A stretch of 64,000 nucleotides of DNA from positions 62,001-126,000 of the forward strand of contig NZ_MBSS01000002.1 of NCBI RefSeq assembly GCF_001695855.1, written 5' to 3'. Origin of the DNA: Ensifer sp. LC163. GTDB taxonomy: Bacteria > Pseudomonadota > Alphaproteobacteria > Rhizobiales > Rhizobiaceae. The position numbers and the translations under genes were made by a program. The notes under the pieces were generated by a model. The model saw only the letters and a program-made list of their open reading frames with translations. It made no database searches and was not told the origin of the DNA. Shown here piece by piece: positions 33,019 to 41,257 of this stretch; the first letter of the stretch is position 1; each line of letters opens with the position of its first letter.

Positions 33019-34227
33019 CTACCGGCGCAGCCATGCGTTGATGCCGCGCGCCGCGGCGCGGCCGGTGGCGAAACAGGCGGTGAGCAGATAGCCGCCGGTC
33101 GGCGCTTCCCAGTCGATCATCTCGCCGGCGACGAAAATGCCCGGCAGCGCCTTCAGCATGTAGGCGTCATCCATGGTGCTCCAACGCACACCGCCTGCCG
33201 ATGAAATCGCCTCGGCGATGGGGCGGGGACGAAGAACGGCAATTGGCAGTGACTTGATGAGTTCGGCAAGCGCCTTCGGATCGGCGCGTGGCGCCTCGGG
33301 GGCAATCTCGCGCAGCAGTGCCGACTTGACCCCCGCGAGCCCAGCGCCTTTGCGCAGGCGATTGGAAAAGCTCATCTTGCTGTCCTGGCGCGCAAGGTCC
33401 TTGGCCAGCCGGTCGCCGGTTCGTCCGGGGACGAGATCGATCTGCAACGCAGCAGTCCCCTGCGTCTGCAGGGGGTCGCGCAAATGTGCCGCATGGGCAT
33501 AGACGAGGCTGCCCTCGATGCCGTGACGGGTGATGACGAATTCGCCGGGGATCGTCCCCGCCTTTGAAGTGGCGGTTACGGATTTCAGCGCTTCGCCGCC
33601 AAAACGTTCGCTAAACGGAGCGCTCCAGTCGACATCGAAACCGCAATTGGCGGGGCGGAACTCGGCGACGTCGGCACCCACGTCATTCAAAACCGCCAGC
33701 CAGCCGGCATCGGACCCCAGCCGCGGATAGCTGGCGCCGCCGAGCGCTAGAAGCGTGGCATCGCTGTGCACGACCTTACGCCCATCCGGTGTGTCGAAGA
33801 CCAGTGCTCGGCCGTCAAAGCCCGTCCATCGATGCCGTGTCAGGATCCGGACGCCCTGCGCATCCAGCCGCCTGATCCAGGCGCGCAGCAGCGGCGACGC
33901 CTTCATCGCCTTTGGAAATACGCGGCCGGACGAGCCGACAAAGGTTTCCGTCCCGAGACCCTCCGCCCAGGCGCACACATCCGCGGGCGTGAAGGCGTCG
34001 AGTGCCGCGCGCAATCGCTCCGATGAGGCTCCGAAGCGATCGGCAAAGCGCTGGAAATCTTCGGAATGGGTGATGTTGAGACCCGATTTTCCGGCCAGCA
34101 GAAACTTGCGCGCAACGGTCGGCATGCTGTCGTAAACCGTCACCGAATGGTTCTGCAGAGACAGGATCTCCGCCGCCATCAGCCCGCTCGGCCCGCCGCC
34201 GATGATCGCGATTTCGCTTCGTTTCAT
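33019..34227 (-). CDS. HI0933/YhiN-family flavoprotein
   Basis: 402-residue FAD-binding protein. The N-terminal dinucleotide fold reads IAIIGGGPSGLMAAEIL; then KFLLAGKSGLNITHSE, typical of the family, and near the end GIFVAGEMIDWEAPTGGYLLTACFATGRAAA, which closes the FAD site. It belongs to the branch of somewhat shorter members with a TIGR03862-like pattern. The biochemical role of this family is not established. ATG 34227 is chosen because the family sequence begins there; no clear ribosome site is seen. It is the most downstream gene after the Aap-like permease genes on the same strand, but an 81-base gap makes operon membership uncertain. Confidence 0.82.
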   Translation of the reverse strand: MKRSEIAIIGGGPSGLMAAEILSLQNHSVTVYDSMPTVARKFLLAGKSGLNITHSEDFQRFADRFGASSERLRAALDAFTPADVCAWAEGLGTETFVGSSGRVFPKAMKASPLLRAWIRRLDAQGVRILTRHRWTGFDGRALVFDTPDGRKVVHSDATLLALGGASYPRLGSDAGWLAVLNDVGADVAEFRPANCGFDVDWSAPFSERFGGEALKSVTATSKAGTIPGEFVITRHGIEGSLVYAHAAHLRDPLQTQGTAALQIDLVPGRTGDRLAKDLARQDSKMSFSNRLRKGAGLAGVKSALLREIAPEAPRADPKALAELIKSLPIAVLRPRPIAEAISSAGGVRWSTMDDAYMLKALPGIFVAGEMIDWEAPTGGYLLTACFATGRAAARGINAWLRR

Positions 34228-34308
34228 GCGCCCGTCCGGCATCCGATTCCGTTGCGGCCACTCTTGGCCCGTCAGGACGTCTCGCGCAAGGCGGCGTGAG
34301 CGGCCACT

Positions 34309-35382
34309 TCAATGCCGGGTGGCGGCATTCAGGCGTTTCTCGAGCCAGATGCTGTAGCGCGAGCCGGTGAAACAGATGACGAAATAGACGGCCGCGGCAA
34401 AGACATAGGCCTCGGTATGGAAGCCGAGCCATGTCGGATCCGTGGCCGAGGTCTTGGCCGCATTCAGGAGGTCGTAGATGCCGATCACCGCCAGCAGCGA
34501 TGTGTTGAGAACGATGCCGATCGAAAGATTGACGATCGCCGGGATGACGGCGCGAAGCGCCTGGGGGAGGACGATGAGGCGGATCGTCTGGATATAGCCA
34601 AGGCCAAGGGAAAGCGCTGCTTCCCGCTGTCCCCAGGGCACAACCTGCAGCCCGGCGCGAATGACTTCGGCGAGATAGGCCGAGAAGAACAGCGTCACGC
34701 CGATCTGCGCGCGCAACAGCTTGTCGATGGCGGCACCACTCGGCAAGGCGAGCGGAACGATCAGCATGGCGACATAAAGCACGGCGATCATCGGTACGCC
34801 GCGCAGCGTCTCGATGAATGTGATCGCCAGCGTTCGGACGACGCCCATGTTCGATTGCCGGGCAAGCGCCAGTAAAAGCGCGATCGGGAACGCAAAGGCC
34901 AGGCCGGCGATCGAGACGACCAGTGTGATCGGCAGTCCGCCCCAGTTGTTGGTCGATACCTGAGGCGGCGTCAGCGTGCCCGCCATCAGCAGCCAGCTCA
35001 AGACGAGGGCCGCGATCCACAGCGGCACCAGCCTGAAACTCCAGAAGCGAGGAAGCGCGGATAGCACCAGCAAAGCGAGCACCGTTGCAACGACCAGGGC
35101 GGGGCGCCATTGCAGGTCCGGTGGAAAGAACGCGAAGAGGATGAAACGCAGCTTGGCGCCGATGAAGGCCCAGCAGGCACCGGCGCCGTCAACCGCGCAA
35201 TCCTTTGCCGTTCCCGTCCAGACGGCGTCGATGACCGCCCAGCGCAAGAGCGGATGGAATAGCCAGGCAAAGGCGCCGAGAGCGGCAAGCGTGATGAGGC
35301 TGTTGCCCCAGCCGCCGAAAAGACCGCTCCGCCAGCGATGCCAATCCGGCGCGACCGGTGGCGGCAATTCGATGTGGCTCAT
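34309..35382 (-). CDS. aapM: Amino-acid ABC permease, AapM/BztC-like
   Basis: 357-residue inner-membrane permease of the general L-amino-acid (Aap/Bzt) type, which is longer than ordinary His/Glu permeases owing to an N-terminal extension with extra helices (about 25-140). The HisM-type domain follows, with the EAA loop QREAALSLGLGYIQTIRLIVLPQALR at about 275-300. It starts in a four-base overlap (ATGA) with aapQ. The pair forms the membrane channel for polar amino acids bound by AapJ. Confidence 0.85.
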   Translation of the reverse strand: MSHIELPPPVAPDWHRWRSGLFGGWGNSLITLAALGAFAWLFHPLLRWAVIDAVWTGTAKDCAVDGAGACWAFIGAKLRFILFAFFPPDLQWRPALVVATVLALLVLSALPRFWSFRLVPLWIAALVLSWLLMAGTLTPPQVSTNNWGGLPITLVVSIAGLAFAFPIALLLALARQSNMGVVRTLAITFIETLRGVPMIAVLYVAMLIVPLALPSGAAIDKLLRAQIGVTLFFSAYLAEVIRAGLQVVPWGQREAALSLGLGYIQTIRLIVLPQALRAVIPAIVNLSIGIVLNTSLLAVIGIYDLLNAAKTSATDPTWLGFHTEAYVFAAAVYFVICFTGSRYSIWLEKRLNAATRH

Positions 35383-36569
35383 CGCCGTGCCTCCCCGCGC
35401 AGGACGATGCGCCGGTTATAGAGGTTCATCAGTGCGGAGACCGAAAGGCTCAGTGTGAGATAGACGGCGGCGATGATGCAGATCGCTTCGAGTGCCTGGC
35501 CGGTGGTGTTCGCGGTGGTATTGGCGACGCTGACGATATCGGGATAGCCGATCGCGACGGCGAGGCTGGAGTTCTTCGTGAGGTCGAGAAAGCTGGAGAT
35601 CATCAGTGGCGTGATGACACGCAACGCCTGCGGCAGGACGACGAGGCGCATGATCTGCGCGGGTTTCAAGCCCAGCGCACGTGCCGCTTCCCATTGGCCC
35701 GATTTCACCGATTGGATGCCGCTGCGGACGATATCGGAAATCGAGGCGGATGCGTTGACGACCAGGCCGATCAAAAGCGCGAAGAATTCCGGCGTCAGCG
35801 AGAGGCCGCCTTTGATGTTGAAGCCGCCTTTGGCCGGCAAATCGATGGTGGCGGCAAGGCCGAAAGAGGTGAGCGCGAGGTAGCAGACGACAAGCGAACC
35901 GAGCACGGTCATGGCGGCCTTCGGTATATAGAAGGTGGAACCTGTCAGAAGACGCCGGGCAAGCGACAGCGAAGCATAGGCTGTCAGCAGGATTGCGGGC
36001 AGCCAGATCGCCCAGGATAGCCCTTGCAGCGAAACGGACGGGACATGGACGCCGCGATTGCTGAGATAGACGCTTTCGAGGAAGACATAGGCGCCGCGTG
36101 GCGGCGGCAGCGCGTGGATGATCGCGCTCCAGAGGAAGAGCTGCAGCAGCAGCGGCGTGTTGCGCAGCAACTCGACATAGGTGTGCACGAAAGTTGCCAG
36201 CAGCAGGTTGCCCGACAACCGGGCGATGCCGAGCGCAACGCCGAGAACAGTCGCGAGTACGCAGCCGACGATGGCGACCTTGATGGTGTTGGCAAGGCCC
36301 GCCGCAAGCGCGCGGGCGTAGGTGTCTCCCGCCGAATAGGGCAGTACCGTCTCGCCGATTTCGAAATTCGCCTGATGGAAGAGGAAACCGAAACCCGGAG
36401 AGAGACCCGTGCGTTGCATGCTGTCGACGGTGTTGGAGCCGAAAAGCGCGAAGATCGCAAGCACGCCGGCAAACAGGAAGATCTGCCCAAAGGGCAAGGG
36501 GCCGAGCCAGGTGCTTAAGCGGGAGGGCAATCCGGGCCCTTGTGGGCCCGGTCGAAAAGTGGATGTCAT
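35379..36569 (-). CDS. aapQ: Amino-acid ABC permease, AapQ/BztB-like
   Basis: 396-residue permease paralogous to AapM. It shows TYARALAAGLANTIKVAIVG, YVELLRNTPLLLQLFLW and the EAA loop QWEAARALGLKPAQIMRLVVLPQALR (about 305-330). About eight membrane helices. The start at 36569 gives the expected short N-terminal tail before the first helix; the open frame continues upstream into the binding-protein gene in another frame, without family sequence. A perfect GC hairpin lies in codons 7-13. The stop overlaps aapM by four bases. Confidence 0.85.
   Translation of the reverse strand: MTSTFRPGPQGPGLPSRLSTWLGPLPFGQIFLFAGVLAIFALFGSNTVDSMQRTGLSPGFGFLFHQANFEIGETVLPYSAGDTYARALAAGLANTIKVAIVGCVLATVLGVALGIARLSGNLLLATFVHTYVELLRNTPLLLQLFLWSAIIHALPPPRGAYVFLESVYLSNRGVHVPSVSLQGLSWAIWLPAILLTAYASLSLARRLLTGSTFYIPKAAMTVLGSLVVCYLALTSFGLAATIDLPAKGGFNIKGGLSLTPEFFALLIGLVVNASASISDIVRSGIQSVKSGQWEAARALGLKPAQIMRLVVLPQALRVITPLMISSFLDLTKNSSLAVAIGYPDIVSVANTTANTTGQALEAICIIAAVYLTLSLSVSALMNLYNRRIVLRGEARR
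36532..36551. other. Perfect GC stem-loop at the 5' end of aapQ
   Basis: CCGGGCCC-TTGT-GGGCCCGG, 37 bases after the aapJ stop and just inside aapQ. It can act like the intercistronic stems found between binding-protein and permease genes elsewhere in this window. Confidence 0.5.
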
Positions 36570-36588
36570 CGCAGGTACCGGCAAAGGC

Positions 36589-37632
36589 TCAACGGAACGG
36601 CGGCGAATAGAGAAGGCCGCCGGCGGTCCAGGGCTGGTTGTAGCCGCGGTCGAAGTTGAGCGGCGTGCCTTTGCCGACGTTGCGGTCGAAGATCTCGCCG
36701 TAGTTTCCGACCGCCTTGACGATGTTATAGGCGAACTTCGGATCAAGCCCGATGGCTTCGCCGAGTGATGGATCGACGCCGAGGAAGCGCTTGATGCCCG
36801 GATCCTCGCTGGTGAGGAAACTGTCGACGTTCTTCTGGGTGATGCCGAATTCTTCCGCCTGGATCGTGGCGTAGACGGTCCAGTTGACGATCTCCAGCCA
36901 TTGGTCGTCGCCGGCGCGGATGGCCGGTGCCAGCGGCTCCTTCGACAGGCGCTCGGGCAGAAGGACGTAGTCATCCGGCTTCGATAGCTGCGTGCGTTTG
37001 GCGGCAAGGTCGGTGGCGTCCTGGGTGAGCGCGTCGACACGGCCGGAATCGAGTGCCTTCAGGAATTCGCCCGTTTCCTCGATCGTCACAGGCGTGAAGG
37101 CCTTACCGGTCTTGCGGAAGAAATCGGCGATGTTCAGTTCGCCGGTCGTGCCGCTCTGCACACCGATCGTTGCGCCGTCGAGCTCCTCGCCCTTGGCGAC
37201 GCCGAGATCCTTGCGCACCAGCAGGCCCTGGCCGTCGTAGAAGACCACCGGACCGAAATGGAAGCCGAGCTTGAACGCTCTGGTCACCGTCTGGGTGACG
37301 CCGGAGAGCAGAATGTCGAACTCACCCGATTGCAGGGCGGGCAGTCGCTGCTGCGGCGAAGAGTTGGTGAACTCGACCTTCTCGGCATCGTTGAAGACGG
37401 TGACCGCCAGCGCCCGACCGAAATCGACGAAGAAACCCTGCCAGCGGCCGCTGCTATCGGGCGTGAAGTAGCCCGGAGTCGTGCCGACGCCCACCTTGAT
37501 GAGCCCGCGCGCCTTGATCTTGTCGAGGGTTTCGCCCGCAAGTGCTGAAGAGGCGATCAGGGCGGCGGTCAGGGCTGCCGTTACCGCAAATGCCTTTGTG
37601 AAAAATCTGCTTCCGATAGAATTTCGCTGCAT
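36589..37632 (-). CDS. aapJ: General L-amino-acid binding protein, AapJ-like
   Basis: 347-residue periplasmic protein with signal peptide residues 1-32 (cleavage after ALA). The body has TLDKIKARGLIKVGVGTTPGYF, QGFFVDFGRALAVTVFND, IGVQSGTTGELNIADFF and ALTQDATDLAAKR, all as in AapJ/BztA. AGGAG lies seven bases before the ATG. It precedes AapQ and AapM. The fourth component, the AapP ATPase, is not found after AapM or elsewhere nearby, so the transporter may borrow one. An AT-rich perfect inverted repeat lies 78 bases upstream. Confidence 0.88.
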   Translation of the reverse strand: MQRNSIGSRFFTKAFAVTAALTAALIASSALAGETLDKIKARGLIKVGVGTTPGYFTPDSSGRWQGFFVDFGRALAVTVFNDAEKVEFTNSSPQQRLPALQSGEFDILLSGVTQTVTRAFKLGFHFGPVVFYDGQGLLVRKDLGVAKGEELDGATIGVQSGTTGELNIADFFRKTGKAFTPVTIEETGEFLKALDSGRVDALTQDATDLAAKRTQLSKPDDYVLLPERLSKEPLAPAIRAGDDQWLEIVNWTVYATIQAEEFGITQKNVDSFLTSEDPGIKRFLGVDPSLGEAIGLDPKFAYNIVKAVGNYGEIFDRNVGKGTPLNFDRGYNQPWTAGGLLYSPPFR

Positions 37633-38005
37633 GAAGAGGCTCCTGGCCGTGATGTTCGTCCGTCGCGCCGCCCGTCAAACTCAAGGCCGCAACTAAGTTA
37701 TGTTTTAAATCTATAGAAAATATAGAATAGAGATGTTCGTGCGGAATTTCTGCCGTTGCGGGAAGAAATTTCTCGCCTTTCAGCGTCAGCGGAATGACCG
37801 CGGTGGCTTGGAGCCGTCGCCCCATCAGCCATTCACAACCCATTGGCTGCGCGGTCAGCTCGGATTAGCCTGCATCGGCTCTTCGGGTGACGAACGTTTC
37901 TTCGCTCGTCGCAATGCGGACCTTGGCCAAGACATAGTGCGCCCCCTTGTTGAGACGTGCTCAAGCACCTAGCTTCCGCCCATGTGGTCCATTATCTCGT
38001 AGGCG
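37633..38005. other. Divergent intergenic region between aapJ and the DUF930 gene
   Basis: 373 bases. The aapJ side is AT-rich with one inverted repeat (annotated). The only open frame (37733-37972) has no ribosome site and no resemblance to a family. I see nothing else. Confidence 0.6.
37710..37726. promoter_or_regulatory. AT-rich inverted repeat TCTATA-GAAAA-TATAGA
   Basis: Perfect 6-base arms, 78 bases upstream of the aapJ start, in the most AT-rich patch of the area. It could be an operator for amino-acid importer control. Confidence 0.4.
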
Positions 38006-39022
38006 ATGCAGCTGTTTTCCGAAAAGTGGTGGGAGAAGATCAGATGGGGCACGCCGACCTCGGTCGCGCTGCACCTGCTCGTGATCTTCCTCGTGCTGTT
38101 TCGCTTGCCGCATGAAACGCCCAAGCCGCAGGGCGAACAGAGCATCAGCGTCGAGATCGTGTCTCCGCCACAGCCGAAGCAGGAGGAGAAACCCAAGCAG
38201 GAGGCTCAGCCGAAGAAGGAACAGCCGAAGCCACAGCCGGCGCCTGCCCGTCAACAGCCGCAGGCCTTCGAATCGGCCGCCGCCAAGACCAAGCAGGAGG
38301 CCAAGGTCGCTCAGCTTCCGCCGACTGCGAAAGCCGAGAAGAAGGATGTGGTGAACGAGCCGAAGAAGGCGGCCGCGGCTAATGCCGCGGAGAAGCTGGA
38401 AAAAGACGAGGCGAAGGCGCAGAAGCAGCCGCAGACCGAAGAGCGCGCGCCGCAGCAGCTTGCCGTCCTGTCGAGCACCGCCAACGGCGAGAAAAACGCT
38501 GCTGAAAAGAAGCCGGCTGCCGAGGCGGATGCCAACAAGGCGCTGCCGAAATCCGATCCGGTGCCGGTGCGCAAACCCGCCGATGGCAAGGAAAAAAGCG
38601 AAGAAGCCGAAGGCAGGGCCGAGGCAAAGGCGAAATTGCCGTCCGACAGGTTCGTCGAGGCCGAGGAGCTTTTCTCGGCCAAATCGATAGCCGATCCGCG
38701 CGTCAAGCAGGCGATGAGCCAGCTGCCGGTCAAGAAGCGTATCCTCCAGCTCTGCAGCATCGAAGCCCTGGAGCAGATCCGCCACCAGCGGCCAAAGGAT
38801 TTTCCGGATATGCTCGTGCCCTTCGGGCCATCAGGCGGGTTTATCGGCAAAGATCAGATCGATGCGAGCGGCGGCGCCTATCGCAGCAAGGGCAACTGGT
38901 ACGACGTTAACTTCAAGTGCGAGGTCGATCTCGAGACGGTCGAGGTTATCTCGTTCAGCTACGCGATCGGCGGCATCGTGCCGGAAATGGCCTGGAAGAG
39001 CCGCAAGCTGCCGACAAACTAG
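38006..39022 (+). CDS. DUF930 domain protein with a Lys/Pro/Glu-rich linker
   Basis: 338 residues. One membrane helix near the start (about 18-36, SVALHLLVIFLVLF) after a short basic tail, then about 160 residues of low-complexity K/P/E/Q/A sequence resembling TonB or TolA linkers, then a compact C-terminal domain (about 225-335) with RVKQAMSQLPVKKRILQLCSIEALEQI and a Cys pair, which is the DUF930 pattern. The linker could span the periplasm so the C-domain acts far from the membrane. Function is unknown. The ATG at 38006 has only a weak AGG upstream. Codon use in the linker is biased to AAG and GAG/GCC. Confidence 0.75.
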   Translation: MQLFSEKWWEKIRWGTPTSVALHLLVIFLVLFRLPHETPKPQGEQSISVEIVSPPQPKQEEKPKQEAQPKKEQPKPQPAPARQQPQAFESAAAKTKQEAKVAQLPPTAKAEKKDVVNEPKKAAAANAAEKLEKDEAKAQKQPQTEERAPQQLAVLSSTANGEKNAAEKKPAAEADANKALPKSDPVPVRKPADGKEKSEEAEGRAEAKAKLPSDRFVEAEELFSAKSIADPRVKQAMSQLPVKKRILQLCSIEALEQIRHQRPKDFPDMLVPFGPSGGFIGKDQIDASGGAYRSKGNWYDVNFKCEVDLETVEVISFSYAIGGIVPEMAWKSRKLPTN

Positions 39023-39214
39023 ACCTGCTTTGTCGGGGCGTCGGAGGTCTGCGGCCACGATGAGCAAAGACGTATCCCACCGTCTTGCGGACTTCTCATA
39101 GAACTATTCCATTTTTGAGATGCCGTTTTGTCGCGGGGAAGAGTAGCTTCCAGCCAAATAGGGCGACGGTCGTTTGCGGCGGATCGCCACCTGGCAGCAC
39201 GGGGAAAAGGCTAC

Positions 39215-40273
39215 ATGTCGGCAAACACGCGTCAAAGGCTTCGCGATCTCGGATTCCACCCCGGCGTTTACGAGACCGGTTCGTTGAACGCGATCACCGA
39301 TGTTGCCGGCGTTGCCGTTGGCCACGCGACCGTCATCGAGGGCGACAGGATCCGCACTGGTGCCACCGCCATCCTTCCCCACCCGGGCAATCTGTTCCAG
39401 GACAAGGTGCCGGCGGCGCTCGCGGTGCTGAACGGCTTCGGCAAGTTCGTCGGTTCGACCCAGATCGCCGAGTTGGGCGAGCTCGAAACCCCTGTCGTTC
39501 TCACCAACACGCTGGCGACCGGGCGGGCGATCGAGGCGATCAACCGCTTTACGCTGGCCCAGCCGGGCAACGAAAAGGTCGTGTCGCTCAACGCGGTCGT
39601 CGGCGAGACCAATGATTCCAGGCTGAACGATATCCGCGCCGGTCGCCCGACGATCGATGAGATCGGCAAGGCGCTTGCCGCCGCAACGCCCGGCCCGGTC
39701 GAGGAGGGTGCCGTCGGCGCCGGCACCGGCACGGTCGCCTTCGGTCTCAAGGGCGGGATCGGCACCAGTTCGCGCCGCGTCAAGACCGCAGGCGAAACCT
39801 TCACCGTCGGCGTGCTGGTACAGTCCAATTATGGCGGCCGCCTGCTCATCTGCGGCCAGCCCTACGATGCGCCTTCCGGCCATGACCGAGACGGTTCCAT
39901 CGTCATCGTCGTTGCCACCGACGCGCCGTTGTCGTCGCGCAACCTCAAGCGTCTGGCCGAGCGCGCCTTCGGCGGCCTTGCCCGCACCGGTGCCGCCCTC
40001 AGCAACGGTTCCGGCGACTATGCGCTGGCATTCTCGACTGCGGAAACCGTCCGTCGCACCCGCGAACGGCGCGCAGCGATCGCCAGCTATCCTGACCTCC
40101 CGAACGACCTGATGTCGCCGCTGTTCGAAGCGACGATCGAGGCGACCGAAGAGGCGATCCTCAATTCGCTGGTCGCGGCGCAATCCACGAGCGGCTTCAA
40201 TGCCGCCACCGGCAAGGCCAGTTCGGTGGAAGCGATCTCGCTCGACCGGCTCGCTGTCCACAAAGCCTCCTGA
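39215..40273 (+). CDS. dmpA: DmpA-type aminopeptidase/D-esterase (P1 family)
   Basis: 352-residue self-cleaving peptidase that removes N-terminal L- or D-residues from small peptides and amides. Family pattern: AITDVAGVAVGHATVIEG near the N-terminus, VVLTNTLATGRAIEAI, VVGETNDSRLNDIR, and VLVQSNYGGRLLICG. The autocleavage site is probably G227-S228 in RDGSIVIVVATDAPL, where the beta chain would begin with the catalytic Ser. ATG 39215 has AAGG six bases upstream. It is 26 bases before a D-amino-acid transaminase on the same strand, so the pair probably degrades D-containing peptides. Confidence 0.88.
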   Translation: MSANTRQRLRDLGFHPGVYETGSLNAITDVAGVAVGHATVIEGDRIRTGATAILPHPGNLFQDKVPAALAVLNGFGKFVGSTQIAELGELETPVVLTNTLATGRAIEAINRFTLAQPGNEKVVSLNAVVGETNDSRLNDIRAGRPTIDEIGKALAAATPGPVEEGAVGAGTGTVAFGLKGGIGTSSRRVKTAGETFTVGVLVQSNYGGRLLICGQPYDAPSGHDRDGSIVIVVATDAPLSSRNLKRLAERAFGGLARTGAALSNGSGDYALAFSTAETVRRTRERRAAIASYPDLPNDLMSPLFEATIEATEEAILNSLVAAQSTSGFNAATGKASSVEAISLDRLAVHKAS

Positions 40274-40299
40274 ATTCTTTTCCCTCAGACGGAGTTACC

Positions 40300-41166
40300 A
40301 TGCCCAACCCGACCGGCCGTATCGTTTATCTGAACGGCGAGTTCGTTTCCGAGAACGCGGCGCATCTCTCGATTTTCGACCGCGGTTTCCTGTTCGGCGA
40401 CGGGATCTATGAAGTGACCGCCGTGCTTGAAGGCAAGCTCATCGACAGCGCGCTGCACATGGCGCGGCTCGAACGCTCCGCCCGCGAGATCGACGTGCCG
40501 CTTCCGGTGTCCGTTTCCGAGATCGTCGAGATCGAGCGCCGACTGGTGCGCGAAAACAACCTCGTCGAGGGCGTGGTCTATCTGCAGCTGACACGGGGCG
40601 CCGAGGATCGCAACTTCCTGTTTTCAGGCGAGATCAAGCCGACGCTGCTCCTCTTCACCCAGGTCAAGACTCTTGAGCATGTGGCGGCGGTCGACAGGGG
40701 TGTTTCCGTCAAGTCGGTCGCCGACCAGCGCTGGGCGCGACGCGATATCAAGAGCGTGTGTCTCTTGCCGCAGGTGATGGCGAAGCGTATCGCCAAGGCC
40801 GAAGGCTGCGACGAAGCCTGGATGATCGAGGACGGCTTTGTGACCGAAGGCGCATCTTCGACTGCCTATATCGTCACCGACGACGGCAGAATCGTTACCC
40901 GCGGCAACAGCAATGCGACGCTGCCCGGCTGCACGCGACTTGCCGCATTGGAACTGGCGCGGGAGCAGGGGCTTACGATCGAGGAACGGCCGTTCTCGCT
41001 CGATGAGGCGCTCGGCGCCCGCGAGGCCTGCCTGACGAGCGCGTCGAACTTTATCGTTTCGGTGACGCGCATCGACGGCAAGCCTGTCGGCGACGGCATG
41101 CCCGGGCCGATGGTCAAGCGATTGCGTGAACTCTACCTGGAGAATGCTCGCCGCACCGCGATCTAG
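40300..41166 (+). CDS. dat: D-amino acid transaminase
   Basis: 288-residue fold-type IV PLP enzyme. The start has YLNGEFVSENAAHLSIFDRGFLFGDGIYEV, the D-alanine aminotransferase form. The PLP lysine is K151 in RRDIKSVCLLPQV. EDGFVTEGASSTAYIV and LPGCTRLAALELA complete the site. It converts D-amino acids with 2-oxoglutarate or pyruvate into oxo acids and D-Glu or D-Ala. GGAG lies six bases before the ATG. It shares an operon with the DmpA-type peptidase. Branched-chain or aminodeoxychorismate relatives differ at these motifs, so D-specificity is fairly likely. Confidence 0.85.
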   Translation: MPNPTGRIVYLNGEFVSENAAHLSIFDRGFLFGDGIYEVTAVLEGKLIDSALHMARLERSAREIDVPLPVSVSEIVEIERRLVRENNLVEGVVYLQLTRGAEDRNFLFSGEIKPTLLLFTQVKTLEHVAAVDRGVSVKSVADQRWARRDIKSVCLLPQVMAKRIAKAEGCDEAWMIEDGFVTEGASSTAYIVTDDGRIVTRGNSNATLPGCTRLAALELAREQGLTIEERPFSLDEALGAREACLTSASNFIVSVTRIDGKPVGDGMPGPMVKRLRELYLENARRTAI

Positions 41167-41208
41167 CGGCCGGTTTGTGTGAGCGCTGGTCGGTGGCATA
41201 CGAGCCTG

Positions 41209-41257
41209 AAGCGCTTCCTGACGAAAACCGCGTCGCACCTTTCCCGAAGATGCTTTA
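41209..41257. repeat. Diverged AAAGCATTT-family palindrome, reversed
   Basis: Read leftward: TAAAGCATCTTCGGGAAAGG then GTGCGACGCGGTTTTCG, matching the element at 20411-20480 with changes in the arms. It lies between convergent genes and its end supplies the TAA stop of the LysR gene. Confidence 0.6.

Noticed and set aside
33815-35110. 431-codon open frame spanning the flavoprotein and AapM genes
   Set aside because: Runs across two well-supported genes in another frame; Arg/Pro-rich shadow.
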